A stretch of DNA of 64,000 nt, taken from Streptomyces spectabilis (GTDB lineage: Bacteria; Actinomycetota; Actinomycetes; Streptomycetales; Streptomycetaceae). The stretch spans positions 4,970,501 through 5,034,500 of the forward strand of contig NZ_CP023690.1 in assembly GCF_008704795.1 (NCBI RefSeq), in the 5' to 3' direction. Below are positions 12,227 to 20,306 of the stretch, in pieces; the stretch's first letter is position 1, and each line of letters begins with the position of its first letter. The notes beneath the pieces were generated by a model, which searched no databases, had not been told where the DNA came from, and was given only the letters and a program-made list of their open reading frames with translations. The position numbers and the translations under genes are program-made.

Positions 12227-13429
12227 TCAGGGCCGGGCCGGGGCGGGGCGCGCCGCGAGCCAGATGCCCGTGGCGATCGTGCAGGCCAGGGCGATGCCCG
12301 CCAGGGGGACGGCCCAGTGACCGGCGAAGCTGCTGGCCAGGACCAGGACGGCGCCCACGGGCAGGACGGCGTGCTGGGCGGTGCCGCGCTTGAAGTGGCG
12401 GGCGTGCACGGCCCAGGTCGTGATCATGAACACGGCCGTGGGCACGGTGACGGCGAGGGACGCCGCGAGCGTCGAGATGTGGGCGTGGTGGGTGGCCTGC
12501 TCGACGGCCACCTCGATGCCCGCGCCGATCGCGGCGGCCGAGCCGAAGATCAGGTAGTGGCTGTAGGCCCAGAGGAACGGGTGCTGGTGGGTGGCCAGGT
12601 ACTCGTGGATGGGCACGGCGAAGTAGATCCAGAACGCGGCGAAGACGATGAGCAGCCCGCCGGCCGCGATCGGAAGGAGTTCGTCCAGGGCGGCGGAGTC
12701 GTCCAGGGCCGAGCGCACCGCCACGGTGGCGGCGGCGATGGTCTCGCCGAGCACGATGATGGTGAACAGGCCGTAGCGTTCGGCGATGTGGTGCGGGTGC
12801 CAGGTGGTGCGGTAGTGCTGCTCGGCGAAGGCGGGCACCGCGAGGTCGGCGGCGGCCAGTGGCACGAACCCCCACCACCAGGCGGCGTCGGGCAGCAACA
12901 GCAGGACGACCCAGCCGATCTGCACCACCACGAGCCCGGCGGCGTAGCGCAGGGCGGTCTGCCGGGCGGGCCCCGTCTCGCCGCGCGCGGCGCGCAGCCA
13001 CTGGAAGGCGAGCGCCGCCCGCATGATCACGTAGCCGGTGATGGCGACGGCGTAGTCGCCGTTGTCGAAGGCCCGGGGGATCCCGGCGGCGAGTACGAGG
13101 ACGCCCGCCATCTGGATGAGGGTGGCGAGCCGGTAGGGGACGTCGTCGGTGTCGTAGGCGGAGGCGAACCACGTGAAGTTCACCCAGGCCCACCAGATGG
13201 CGAAGAAGACCAGGAAGTAGCCGCCGACGCCGTGGCCCGGGTCGCCCTCGGCGATCGCGTGCACGAGGCGGGCGCCCGCCTGGGCCACCGCGACCACGAA
13301 GCACAGGTCGAAGAGCAGCTCCAGCGGCGTCGCCGTGCGGTGCGCCTCGTCGCGGCGCCGGGCCGTCATGGGCACGAGCGGCACCACCGACCGGCCGCGC
13401 CCCACGCCCGACGGGGTGTTCTCGCTCAT
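12227..13429 (-). CDS. Low temperature requirement protein A-like membrane protein
   Basis: A 400-residue polytopic membrane protein with about ten hydrophobic segments. The LtrA-family opening is ATPLELLFDLCFVVAVAQ, with the acidic-aromatic motifs typical of the family (WWAWVNFTWFASAYDTDD, ERYGLFTIIVLGETI). LtrA was named from a Listeria low-temperature growth phenotype; its biochemical role is unknown. ATG 13429 has GGGAGG at 8 nt. Stand-alone gene. Confidence 0.88.
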   Translation of the reverse strand: MSENTPSGVGRGRSVVPLVPMTARRRDEAHRTATPLELLFDLCFVVAVAQAGARLVHAIAEGDPGHGVGGYFLVFFAIWWAWVNFTWFASAYDTDDVPYRLATLIQMAGVLVLAAGIPRAFDNGDYAVAITGYVIMRAALAFQWLRAARGETGPARQTALRYAAGLVVVQIGWVVLLLLPDAAWWWGFVPLAAADLAVPAFAEQHYRTTWHPHHIAERYGLFTIIVLGETIAAATVAVRSALDDSAALDELLPIAAGGLLIVFAAFWIYFAVPIHEYLATHQHPFLWAYSHYLIFGSAAAIGAGIEVAVEQATHHAHISTLAASLAVTVPTAVFMITTWAVHARHFKRGTAQHAVLPVGAVLVLASSFAGHWAVPLAGIALACTIATGIWLAARPAPARP

Positions 13430-13553
13430 CGGCGTGCCTCCCGCTCCCGGATTCGGCCGTGTGTGGCGGCCGTTTCCTTCAAGAATGTCCCGGGATGGCG
13501 TGATCCGCAGCGCGTCGGCGGGCGGGCGATCGAAAGCGTTCGCTTGTGCAATC

Positions 13554-13595
13554 GACGTGGGGCCCGCCTTGGGGTGGCAAGGCGGGCCCCACGTC
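13554..13595 (-). terminator. Terminator downstream of the YGD-repeat wall protein gene
   Basis: Perfect 17-bp inverted repeat (GACGTGGGGCCCGCCTT and complement), 8-nt loop, about 77 bp beyond the stop of the minus-strand gene ending at 13672. Confidence 0.8.
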
Positions 13596-13671
13596 GGGGT
13601 TCGCAGTGTTTTCGCAGCTCAGAGCAGCTTTAGGGGGTGTGCTCGGTGGCTGCTGACCCTGGTTCAGATCA

Positions 13672-14538
13672 TTACGCTCGGTCACCGAACCGGCGGTTCA
13701 GACGGCGTACGAGCACTCCGGCGCCGATGAGGAGGCCGCTCGCGGTGACGAGGGCGACGGTGCCGCCGGGGCCGGTCTGGGGCATCTCGGGCGGGCGCGA
13801 GGTGCTGGGCGAAGGGGACGGCGGCTGCGAGGTCGGCGGCCCGGACGTGGGGGGCTGCGTCGTCGGCGGGGCGGACGTGGGGGGCTGCGTCGTCGGGGGC
13901 TGCGACGTGGGCGGCTGTGTGGTCGGCGGCTGCGTCGTCGGAGGCGGGGTCGTGGGCGGCTTCGTCGTGGACGGCGGAGGCGTTGTGGAGGGGGTGTCGC
14001 CATAGCCGGACGGCCCGTGGTCGTCGCCGTAACCGGAATCCTCGGAGCCGCCGTAGCCGGGCTTTCCGCCGTCTCCGTAGCCGTGTTCGGGGGTGTCGCC
14101 GTAGTCAGAACCGTGCGTGTCGCCGTAGTCGGAACCGTGCGTGTCGTCGTATCCGGAATCGTGTGTGTCGCCGTATCCGGAATCCGTCGTGTCCCCGTGG
14201 TGCGAGGAGGGCGCGTCCGTTTCGGGGCCGTGGTCGCCGTATCCGCCGGCCGATGACGGTGGCTCAGCCCGCTTGTCGGCGGCGGCTGATGGGGGCTCGG
14301 CCGGCTTGGCGGCGGCGCCTGCGGGCGGCGTGCCGCCTGACGGTTGCTCAGCCTTCCGCGCGGAGGAGCTCGTTGTGGCGGGCGGTGCCGCGGCGGCCGC
14401 GGGTGGCGCGTGCACCTCGGTGGCCCCTGGCGTCTGATCGGCCTCCCCGGCCAGGGCGGTGCCGCACGCGACGCCGACGGCGCAGGCCGTGCCGACGGCC
14501 ATGGCCACGGCCGCCCCGGACTTTCTCAGAACTCGCAT
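13672..14538 (-). CDS. Wall-anchored YGD-repeat protein with MPQTG sorting signal
   Basis: A 288-residue secreted protein. Signal peptide about 1-31 (cleavage near ALAGE). It then has an Ala/Pro region, a His/Asp/Gly/Tyr-rich repeat region (SGYGDTH, SDYGDTH-type units, about 98-175) and a Pro/Thr-rich stalk of PPTTQ units. It ends in an MPQTG motif, a hydrophobic helix and an RRLNRR tail: a complete sortase sorting signal. The ATG at 14538 has GGAGGG 8 nt upstream. Class E sortases encoded at 47-51 kb are candidate anchoring enzymes. The location beside rodlins suggests a surface structural role; function unknown. Confidence 0.82.
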   Translation of the reverse strand: MRVLRKSGAAVAMAVGTACAVGVACGTALAGEADQTPGATEVHAPPAAAAAPPATTSSSARKAEQPSGGTPPAGAAAKPAEPPSAAADKRAEPPSSAGGYGDHGPETDAPSSHHGDTTDSGYGDTHDSGYDDTHGSDYGDTHGSDYGDTPEHGYGDGGKPGYGGSEDSGYGDDHGPSGYGDTPSTTPPPSTTKPPTTPPPTTQPPTTQPPTSQPPTTQPPTSAPPTTQPPTSGPPTSQPPSPSPSTSRPPEMPQTGPGGTVALVTASGLLIGAGVLVRRLNRRFGDRA

Positions 14539-14700
14539 GATCGGATCCCTCCATGCAGACAATCTGGTTAATCCGCATCCAAACAGGGCACTTTTGCTCC
14601 GCCGTCGATGACTCGCGGAAGGGGATGCGTGCCGCTCGTGCCTTCACCCGACCGGAAGACGAGCGGCGGTCATGGGCGGGAGCGGGGCCGCCGGAGACGC

Positions 14701-14736
14701 GTTCGGGGCCGGCCACGGCGGTGGCCGGCCCCGAAC
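14701..14736 (-). terminator. Terminator of first rodlin gene
   Basis: Perfect 16-bp inverted repeat GTTCGGGGCCGGCCAC / complement, GGCG loop, 22 bp past the stop at 14758. Confidence 0.85.
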
Positions 14737-14757
14737 GGTGGCGGGAGGGAGGAGGCG

Positions 14758-15165
14758 TCAGTGGTTGCCCGCGCCGTTGCCCGAGAGGATCGGGATGTCG
14801 CTGAGGATGTGCGACAGCGGCTCGTCGCCCTTGGCCTGCGTCGAGTTCTCGACACACTGCTGGTTCTGCGGGGCGGACAGGACGTTGATGTCCTGGACAG
14901 CGATCGGGACCAGGCCGACGATGGAGCCCGCGTTCACCTTGGCCGGCAGGCCGATGCAGGGCTTGTTGAGCGAGCCCTGGACGAGTGACATCTGCGGGCT
15001 CATGTTGCCGTGCGTCGCGGAGTTGCCGAACGCCTGCGAGGCGCCGTTGCCGCTCTTCGACGTGGTGCCCGAGTCGTCGCCGATGGCGAGGGCCTGCGGG
15101 GCCGCGACGGCCGACATGCCCGCGACGGACGCGGCGATGGCGGCGGAGGCCAGGACCTTCTTCAT
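14758..15165 (-). CDS. Rodlin (RdlA/RdlB family), copy 1
   Basis: A 135-residue secreted protein that helps organise chaplin fibrils into rodlets on aerial hyphae and spores. Signal peptide about 1-28 (ends ALAIG). The mature part carries the rodlin core: [33 protein letters not shown] and the GDEPLSHIL repeat-like end. It has two cysteines (NKPCIGLP and QQCVEN). ATG start with a downstream terminator. It is very similar to the rodlins at 15804 and 16554. Which of rdlA/rdlB it corresponds to cannot be decided. Confidence 0.95.
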   Translation of the reverse strand: MKKVLASAAIAASVAGMSAVAAPQALAIGDDSGTTSKSGNGASQAFGNSATHGNMSPQMSLVQGSLNKPCIGLPAKVNAGSIVGLVPIAVQDINVLSAPQNQQCVENSTQAKGDEPLSHILSDIPILSGNGAGNH

Positions 15166-15383
15166 GTGGGTTCCCTTCGGAATGAGGCTCCGTTACGGAG
15201 CCGCGTGATGATCAACTGAGTGATGGCGCCGGAGTTGCGCCCCTTGACCTGGTCGGCCCATTAGTGGGCTCATCGCTCAGAACGTGAAATCGTGGAACCG
15301 ACCGGGGTGCCGCTCGGGTATTACATGGGTGTCGCCGCGTATCAGGAGCGGCCGCACGCTGTTTTGCCGGGCGGGCCATCAGG

Positions 15384-15475
15384 TACGTAGTAATCAGGTA
15401 CGTGGGTCAAGTACGTGGGTCAACTACGTGGAACAACTACGTGGTCAAGTACGCAAAAGGCGACCGAGTACGTAA
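15384..15475. repeat. Tandem 13-bp TACGTGG(G)TCAA array
   Basis: Seven TACGT/TACGC cores start at 15384, 15399, 15412, 15425, 15438, 15450 and 15469. Four successive units are spaced 13, 13, 13 and 12 bp, with consensus TACGTGGGTCAAS. The array lies in the 344-bp gap upstream of the 63-residue ORF at 15510 and upstream of rodlin copy 1 on the other strand, where an operator would be expected. No known binding site is assigned. Confidence 0.75.
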
Positions 15476-15509
15476 GACAGCGAAAGCTTCACGGGGTCGA
15501 GGTGAGGGC

Positions 15510-15701
15510 ATGAGCAACCCTGGCGGAAAGTGGCAGCGGCAGGGCGTCATTCCGGTCAGCAGGCGATCCTCGGAATGCCGGGTGGAGCCGATCTATGAAT
15601 CGCTGCTGCACAAGTGGAGTGCTCAGGGAAAGACAGTTCCGGGCCGACCCGATCAGGAGTGGCAGAAGCTCGTGGGACGCGACTTCTGGCCCCGTTCCTG
15701 A
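15510..15701 (+). CDS. Small hypothetical protein
   Basis: A 63-residue basic, soluble protein with no signal peptide or membrane segment, Trp/Arg-rich, with the stretch VEPIYESLLHKWSAQGKTVPGRPDQEW. ATG is preceded by GAGGTGA, a good ribosome site. It sits between two minus-strand rodlins and after the TACGTGG array, whose last copies lie about 35 bp upstream. I do not recognise the family; composition and ribosome site favour a real gene. It could be a small regulator. Confidence 0.55.
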   Translation: MSNPGGKWQRQGVIPVSRRSSECRVEPIYESLLHKWSAQGKTVPGRPDQEWQKLVGRDFWPRS

Positions 15702-15746
15702 GCCGGCCCGGATCCGGGCCCGGTGAGGGGCGGTCCCCCACAGCAC

Positions 15747-15779
15747 AGCGGGCCGCCGAGGAGAGCGTGGCGGCCCGCT
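15747..15779 (-). terminator. Terminator of second rodlin gene
   Basis: 11-bp inverted repeat AGCGGGCCGCC / GGCGGCCCGCT with an 11-nt loop, 25 bp past the stop at 15804. It may also serve the plus-strand small ORF. Confidence 0.7.
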
Positions 15780-15803
15780 GGTACCGGGGGCGACGGGCGG
15801 ACG

Positions 15804-16214
15804 TCAGTGGTTGCCCGCGCCGTTGCCGGACAGGACGGGAATGTCGTTGAGGATGTGCGACAGCGGCTCGTCGCCCTTGGCCTGCGTCGAGTTCTCGACA
15901 CACTGCTGGTTCTGCGGCGCCGACAGGATCGGGATGTCCTGGACGGCGATCGGGACCACGCCGACGATCGAGCCCACGTTGGCCTTGGCCGGAAGGCCGA
16001 TGCAGGGCTTGTTGAACGAGCCCTGGATGAGCGCCATCTGCGGGCTCATGTTGCCGTGCGTGGCGAAGTTGCCGAACTTCTGCGAAGCGCCGTTGCCGCT
16101 CGCGGAGGTGGTGCCGTGGTCGTTGCCGATGGCGCTCGCGGTGGGCGCGAGCGCGGCCGTCATGCCTACAGCGGAAGCGGTGACCGCGGTGGCGGCCATA
16201 GCCTTCTTGAGCAC
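15804..16214 (-). CDS. Rodlin (RdlA/RdlB family), copy 2
   Basis: A 136-residue rodlin with signal peptide about 1-29 (ASAIG). It has the same core blocks as copy 1 ([48 protein letters not shown] end) and the same two cysteines. It is divergent from the plus-strand rodlin at 16554 across a 339-bp shared promoter region, the arrangement described for the S. coelicolor rdlA-rdlB pair. Confidence 0.95.
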   Translation of the reverse strand: MLKKAMAATAVTASAVGMTAALAPTASAIGNDHGTTSASGNGASQKFGNFATHGNMSPQMALIQGSFNKPCIGLPAKANVGSIVGVVPIAVQDIPILSAPQNQQCVENSTQAKGDEPLSHILNDIPVLSGNGAGNH

Positions 16215-16553
16215 AGTATTTCCCTTCTGATGAGCCCCGTCTCAGCCCTTCCAGGAGCACTTTGGGTAACTGTCGCTATGGCCAGTGGTTGCTCCGGTTC
16301 ACCCGGATGGCCCAGGTGCGGGATATGAATCTCCTACTTCCCTGCGGAAACAGGGGAAGGCAGAAGAAATGACAAAAGGACAAGGGTGGTGCGATCAGCT
16401 GATTTCTGTGCTGCGGACGCGTTGCCAGATGCGGTGTCGAGTTCCCTCCGGGAAAAAGATCCGATGGAGTGAATGTGCGCAACCGTGCGCCCGGTCGGTC
16501 TGTTGAACCGTGCTGAAGCAAGCCGTGTCTCTGTCCAGGAAAAGGAACAGGAA

Positions 16554-16964
16554 ATGCTTAAGAAGTCAATGGCAGCGGCCGCGGTCGCCGCGTCCGTCGT
16601 CGGAATGTCTGCCGCCGCCGCGCCCACCGCGCTGGCCATTGGTGACGACAACGGCACCCACTCGATGAGCGGCAACGACGCCAAGTCGGCGTTCGGCAAC
16701 TCGGCCACGCACGGCAACATGAGCCCGCAGCTCTCGGCCGTCCAGGGCTCGCTGAACAAGCTGTGCGCGGGTGTCCCGATCAAGGCCAACGTGGGTTCGA
16801 TCGTCGGCCTGGTCCCGATCGCCGTCCAGGACATCCCGATCCTGTCGGCGCCGCAGAACCAGCAGTGTGTCGAGAACTCGACGCAGGCCAAGGGCGACGA
16901 GCCGCTCTCGCACATCCTGGACGACATCTCGGCGCTGTCCGGCAACGGTGTGAACAACGGCTGA
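16554..16964 (+). CDS. Rodlin (RdlA/RdlB family), copy 3
   Basis: A 136-residue rodlin, signal peptide about 1-28. It differs from the other two around residue 65-72 (NKLCAGVP instead of NKPCIGLP) and at the end (GVNNG instead of GAGNH). ATG at 16554 follows AGGAACAGGAA. It is the divergent partner of copy 2; the shared 16215-16553 interval should hold both developmental promoters. Confidence 0.95.
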   Translation: MLKKSMAAAAVAASVVGMSAAAAPTALAIGDDNGTHSMSGNDAKSAFGNSATHGNMSPQLSAVQGSLNKLCAGVPIKANVGSIVGLVPIAVQDIPILSAPQNQQCVENSTQAKGDEPLSHILDDISALSGNGVNNG

Positions 16965-17316
16965 TCCACCGCGTCATCCGGGGCCGCCCGGGTCGTCCGT
17001 ACCCCGTTCTCGGGGGCGGCGGCCCGGGCGGTCCTTTTGTGCGGAGGGTCGTGAGTGTTCGCGAGTGCTCGCTGTGTTCGCTGTGTTCGCGATTACTCGC
17101 GGTGTGCCTGGTGTGCGTGGTGTGCGCTCAACTCTCCCTACTTCAAGGGATCTTGGCGTGCTGAGTCAATCGAGTGAAATTCCGAATCGCGTCAATTTCT
17201 CGGTTTCTTCGGCCGATGCCACTCGTTATCAGGACTCAGGTCACGGTGCGCGAAGCAAATATTGACCGCCCGGTTTCGACCGCCGTATAGGCGTGACCCG
17301 ACAGAAGGGAAATGTT
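16965..17316. other. Intergenic: probable terminator then chaplin promoter region
   Basis: An imperfect GC-rich inverted repeat (about 16980-17034, GGCCGCCCGGGTC against GGCCCGGGCGGTCC) ending in TTTTGT probably terminates rodlin copy 3. A stretch of GTGTTCGC-type short repeats (17050-17100) follows. A lower-GC segment 17150-17290 before the chaplin gene should contain its promoter, but no -35/-10 pair is clear. Confidence 0.5.
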
Positions 17317-17550
17317 GTGAAGCTCAAAAAGAGCGCGGCCATCGTCGCGGGCGCGGTTCTGGCTCTGGGTGTGGCTTCCCCGGCGTTCGCCGACGCCGAG
17401 GCCAAGGGTGGCGCGCACGGCTCCCCGGGCGTGCTGTCCGGCAACGTCATCCAGGTTCCCGTCCACGTTCCCGTCAACGTGTGCGGCAACACCCTCGACC
17501 TGATCGCGCTGCTGAACCCGGCGTTCGGCAACACCTGCGTCAACGACTGA
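17317..17550 (+). CDS. Short chaplin with two cysteines
   Basis: A 77-residue secreted amyloid-forming surface protein. Signal peptide about 1-31 (cleavage near AFADA). A single chaplin domain follows with the family signature GSPGVLSGN, VPVHVPVNVCGNT and LLNPAFGNTC, and two Cys for an intramolecular disulfide. Short chaplins assemble at the air-water interface. GTG at 17317 gives the normal length, with an AAGGGA upstream. The long chaplin starts about 100 bp downstream. Confidence 0.95.
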   Translation: MKLKKSAAIVAGAVLALGVASPAFADAEAKGGAHGSPGVLSGNVIQVPVHVPVNVCGNTLDLIALLNPAFGNTCVND

Positions 17551-17583
17551 CGCAGCCAGCCCAGCTGTTCAGGCTGCGCCTTC

Positions 17584-17620
17584 GCCGGCCTTGGCACACC
17601 CACACGGTGCCAAGGCCGGC
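17584..17620 (+). terminator. Hairpin between short and long chaplin genes
   Basis: 13-bp inverted repeat GCCGGCCTTGGCA / TGCCAAGGCCGGC, 11-nt loop, no T-tract. It would attenuate read-through from the short to the long chaplin. Confidence 0.65.
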
Positions 17621-17647
17621 TCCACCGCACAGAGGAAGATCACTAGA

Positions 17648-18817
17648 TTGCGACAGGCCCTCAGTAAAGGAATGCTGTCCGCCGCCGCGGCGTCGAGCAT
17701 CCTGTCTCTGTCTGGCACCTCCGCCCTCGCGGCTGACGCGAGCGGAGCGGCCCACGGTTCTCCCGGCCTCCTGTCGGGCAACAGCGTGCAGGCCCCGGTG
17801 GAAGTGCCGGTGAACGTCTGCGGCAACACCGCCGATGCTGCGGCAGGACTCAACCCGACGAGCGGCAACAGCTGCGCGAACTCGGGCCGTTCGGCCGCGC
17901 CCGAGCGTGCCGCCGCCCGTGCGCAGCAGCAGCCGGCAGCGCCCGCCCGCGAGGCGGCCAAGCCCGCCCACGCGGAGCGGAAGGCGGCACCCCCGAAGGA
18001 GCGGAAGGCGCCGTCGACGGCCGCCTACGGGGAGCACTCGGCGGCGTCCGATCGCGCTGACCGTGCTGACGACGCCGACCGTGGCGACCACGCCGACCGT
18101 GCCGACCGTTCCACCCAGCGCGCGACGGCCCACCCGGCCCCCCGCCACGAGTCCCGGCCGCACGCCCCCCGGCACGCGGCCCCGCGGCAGGAAGCCCCGC
18201 GTCCGCAGACCCCGGCCGTCAAGCCGGCGGCCAAGCACGCCCCCAAGCACGCGGCCAAGCCCGTCCCCAAGCCCGCCGCGCGGCCCGCCGCCGAGTCCGA
18301 GGCCAAGCCCGCCGCCACGACGCCGCACCCCGCGCCGCGGCCCGCCGGTCCGGGTGCCACGGCCACGGGTGAGGCCTCGCACTCGCCGGGTCTCCTGTCG
18401 GGCAACCTCGGGCAGCTGCCCCTGGAGCCCGTCCTGAACCTCTGCGGCAACACCGCGGACGTCGTCGCGGCCCTCAACCCGGCCTTCGGCAACCGCTGCG
18501 AGGAGGGCGAGACGCCCGCCCCGCCGAAGGAGCAGCCGCCGCTGCCGCCGCGCGGGAAGCCCCCGGTCCGCCCCGCCGAGCCCACCGTGCCGGAACCGAA
18601 GGCTCCGCCCCGGGCGGTGACTCCGCCCGAGGCTCCCGAGCCGGTACGCGAAGCCGTGCCGCCCGCGCCCCGGGCCGACGTCGTCCCCGCCCCCCGGGCG
18701 CAGCTCGCGCGGACGGGCGCGGAGCCGGGCCTCCTCGGCGCCGCGGTGGCGAGCACCGCACTGCTCGGCGCCGGTGCTGTCCTCTACCGGCGCGGCCGGG
18801 CCACGGCCCGGTCGTAG
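17648..18817 (+). CDS. Long chaplin with LARTG sorting signal (ChpA/B/C type)
   Basis: 389 residues. TTG start at 17648 with GAGGAAG 9-10 nt upstream; the resulting MRQALSKGMLSAAAASSILS beginning is typical of long chaplins. After the signal peptide comes chaplin domain 1 (about 33-75, GSPGLLSGN, VPVNVCGNT). It is followed by a long Ala/Pro/Arg/His-rich linker containing ADRADDADRGDHADR-type repeats. Chaplin domain 2 (about 242-285) has SPGLLSGN and LNPAFGNRC. A second Pro-rich stalk leads to LARTG, a hydrophobic helix and a basic tail. LAXTG is the class E sortase signal, so the sortases at 47-51 kb are likely partners. Confidence 0.92.
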   Translation: MRQALSKGMLSAAAASSILSLSGTSALAADASGAAHGSPGLLSGNSVQAPVEVPVNVCGNTADAAAGLNPTSGNSCANSGRSAAPERAAARAQQQPAAPAREAAKPAHAERKAAPPKERKAPSTAAYGEHSAASDRADRADDADRGDHADRADRSTQRATAHPAPRHESRPHAPRHAAPRQEAPRPQTPAVKPAAKHAPKHAAKPVPKPAARPAAESEAKPAATTPHPAPRPAGPGATATGEASHSPGLLSGNLGQLPLEPVLNLCGNTADVVAALNPAFGNRCEEGETPAPPKEQPPLPPRGKPPVRPAEPTVPEPKAPPRAVTPPEAPEPVREAVPPAPRADVVPAPRAQLARTGAEPGLLGAAVASTALLGAGAVLYRRGRATARS

Positions 18818-18864
18818 CCCCCGCCCGCCGGCAGCCGGTCGTTCACGACTGACCGTCCCCACGC

Positions 18865-18909
18865 GCAGCGCGGGACGCCGACCCGAACAGGGTCCGCGTC
18901 CCGCGCTGC
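18865..18909. terminator. Bidirectional hairpin between long chaplin and ATP-grasp gene
   Basis: 14-bp inverted repeat GCAGCGCGGGACGC / complement, with a second GACCC/GGGTC stem in the loop. It lies between two convergent genes. Confidence 0.7.
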
Positions 18910-18918
18910 ACGCGTTTT

Positions 18919-18945
18919 CGGGCCGCTCGGCAGCCGAGCGGCCCG
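18919..18945 (-). terminator. Terminator of ATP-grasp gene
   Basis: 12-bp perfect stem CGGGCCGCTCGG / complement, CAG loop, one base beyond the minus-strand stop, followed on that strand by AAAACGCG rather than a T-tract. Confidence 0.65.
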
Positions 18946-18946
18946 C

Positions 18947-20179
18947 TCAGCTGCCGAGCCGCTCCGGCTCCCGTACGCCCGTCCGTGACGCCGGTACGGC
19001 CCGCGTGCGTACGCGCTCCCGAAGGCGCCGTACGACATTGCGGCCCCACAGGCTGCGCAGGGCCGTGCCGGGGGCGCGGTCGTCCGGGGCGTGCCAGGCC
19101 AGCTCCCGCGCCGGGCCCTGGCGGGGAAGGAGCGCCGTCAGCGGGGCGTAGTTCTCCACCAGGAAGGTGCGGCCGGGCAGGGGGCGCGGCGCGGACAGGG
19201 GGCGGTGCGTGAGGTCCAGGTGCAGCGCGCGCACCACGTCGAGCTCGGCGCCGTCCGCGAAGAGCCGGAACTGCGCGCCGGGGCGCGGATTGAAGTCGAG
19301 CAGGTGGTACGTGCCGGTCGCGGCGTCCTGGCGGAAGTCGAGGTCGAAGACGCCGCGGTAGCCGACCCTCGTCACGAGCCGCGTGGCGAGCGCCTCCAGG
19401 GCGGGGTTGGGCACCCACTCGCCGCGCACGGTGATGCCCGCCGCGCGGGGCCAGGCGCGCAGCTTGCGACCCGTGCCGCCGCCGTGCACACGGCCGTCGC
19501 GGCCGACATAGCCGTGCACGAACCAGTCGGCGCCCGCGCCCGCCGCCACGAAGGCCTGGAGCAGCAGCGGGCTGCCCGCCTCCGCGCCGCGCTCGTACAG
19601 GGCCGCGGCCTCGCCGGGGGAGCGGACGACGACCGTGCTGTGCAGGCCCGCGTCGCGCGGCAGGCACCAGGGGCGGCTCCACTTGGCGACCGCCGCAGGG
19701 CCGAGGCTGCGGGCCACCGCTTCGGCCCTGCTCGCCGAGTCCGGCAGCTCCGTCCTCGGATGCGGCACTCCAGCGGTCGCGCACACCTCGGCGAGCGCCG
19801 CCTTGTCCGCCACGCTCTCCGCCGTGCCGGGCGCCATCGCGGGCAGTAGGAACCGGTCGCTCAGCTCGGTCCGCAGGGCGCTGACGGCCAGGGAGCCCGC
19901 GTCGTCCAGGGGGATGAGCACGGCGGGCCCGCGCAGCGTCGCGGCGACGCGGAGCAGCGCGGCGGCCACCTCAGCGGGGGGCGCGGCGGGCGCGGGCGGC
20001 GGGTGCATCCGGTGCAGATAGCGCGAGCGGGCCACCGGGCTGTGCGCATCGGCCGCGACCAGGTGCACCTCCACTCCCGCACGCCCCAGGGAGCGCACCG
20101 CGCCCAGCGTTCCGTGGTGGAAGGAATTCCTGTCGATCCGCAGCAGGACCGCGGGGATGCGTGTATCCAGACGCTGCAC
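18947..20179 (-). CDS. ATP-grasp domain carboxylate-amine ligase-like protein
   Basis: 410 residues. The N-terminal preATP-grasp region (VLLRIDRNSFHHGTLGAVRSLGRAGVEVHLVA) and central ATP-grasp fold place it with carboxylate ligases acting on cell-surface or secondary metabolites. Visible motifs include AVAKWSRP, LLLQAFV, FDLDF and LLDFNPRPG (Mg-binding DFNPR). GTG 20179 preceded by AGGG is chosen because homologues begin with QRLDTRIPAVLLR; longer in-frame readings overlap the divergent gene. It sits beside the polysaccharide genes, so it may ligate an amino acid to the polymer or its precursor; the substrate is unknown. Confidence 0.8.
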   Translation of the reverse strand: MQRLDTRIPAVLLRIDRNSFHHGTLGAVRSLGRAGVEVHLVAADAHSPVARSRYLHRMHPPPAPAAPPAEVAAALLRVAATLRGPAVLIPLDDAGSLAVSALRTELSDRFLLPAMAPGTAESVADKAALAEVCATAGVPHPRTELPDSASRAEAVARSLGPAAVAKWSRPWCLPRDAGLHSTVVVRSPGEAAALYERGAEAGSPLLLQAFVAAGAGADWFVHGYVGRDGRVHGGGTGRKLRAWPRAAGITVRGEWVPNPALEALATRLVTRVGYRGVFDLDFRQDAATGTYHLLDFNPRPGAQFRLFADGAELDVVRALHLDLTHRPLSAPRPLPGRTFLVENYAPLTALLPRQGPARELAWHAPDDRAPGTALRSLWGRNVVRRLRERVRTRAVPASRTGVREPERLGS

Positions 20180-20306
20180 TTTCGCCCTAACTGTTCGATC
20201 GCCCAAAGGGGCGATCTGCCGGCGCGGAGGATTAGGAGCTCGATTGGCGCAATAAACATAAAAATGACTGAGCGTCAGTAGGCGGAGGCGGAATCGAGGA
20301 GCAGGC
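20180..20306. promoter_or_regulatory. Divergent promoter region, ATP-grasp / GH26
   Basis: 127 bp shared by two divergent starts. It contains the only markedly AT-rich stretch locally (CAATAAACATAAAAATGACTG, around 20248-20270). Specific -35/-10 boxes cannot be assigned. Confidence 0.5.
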
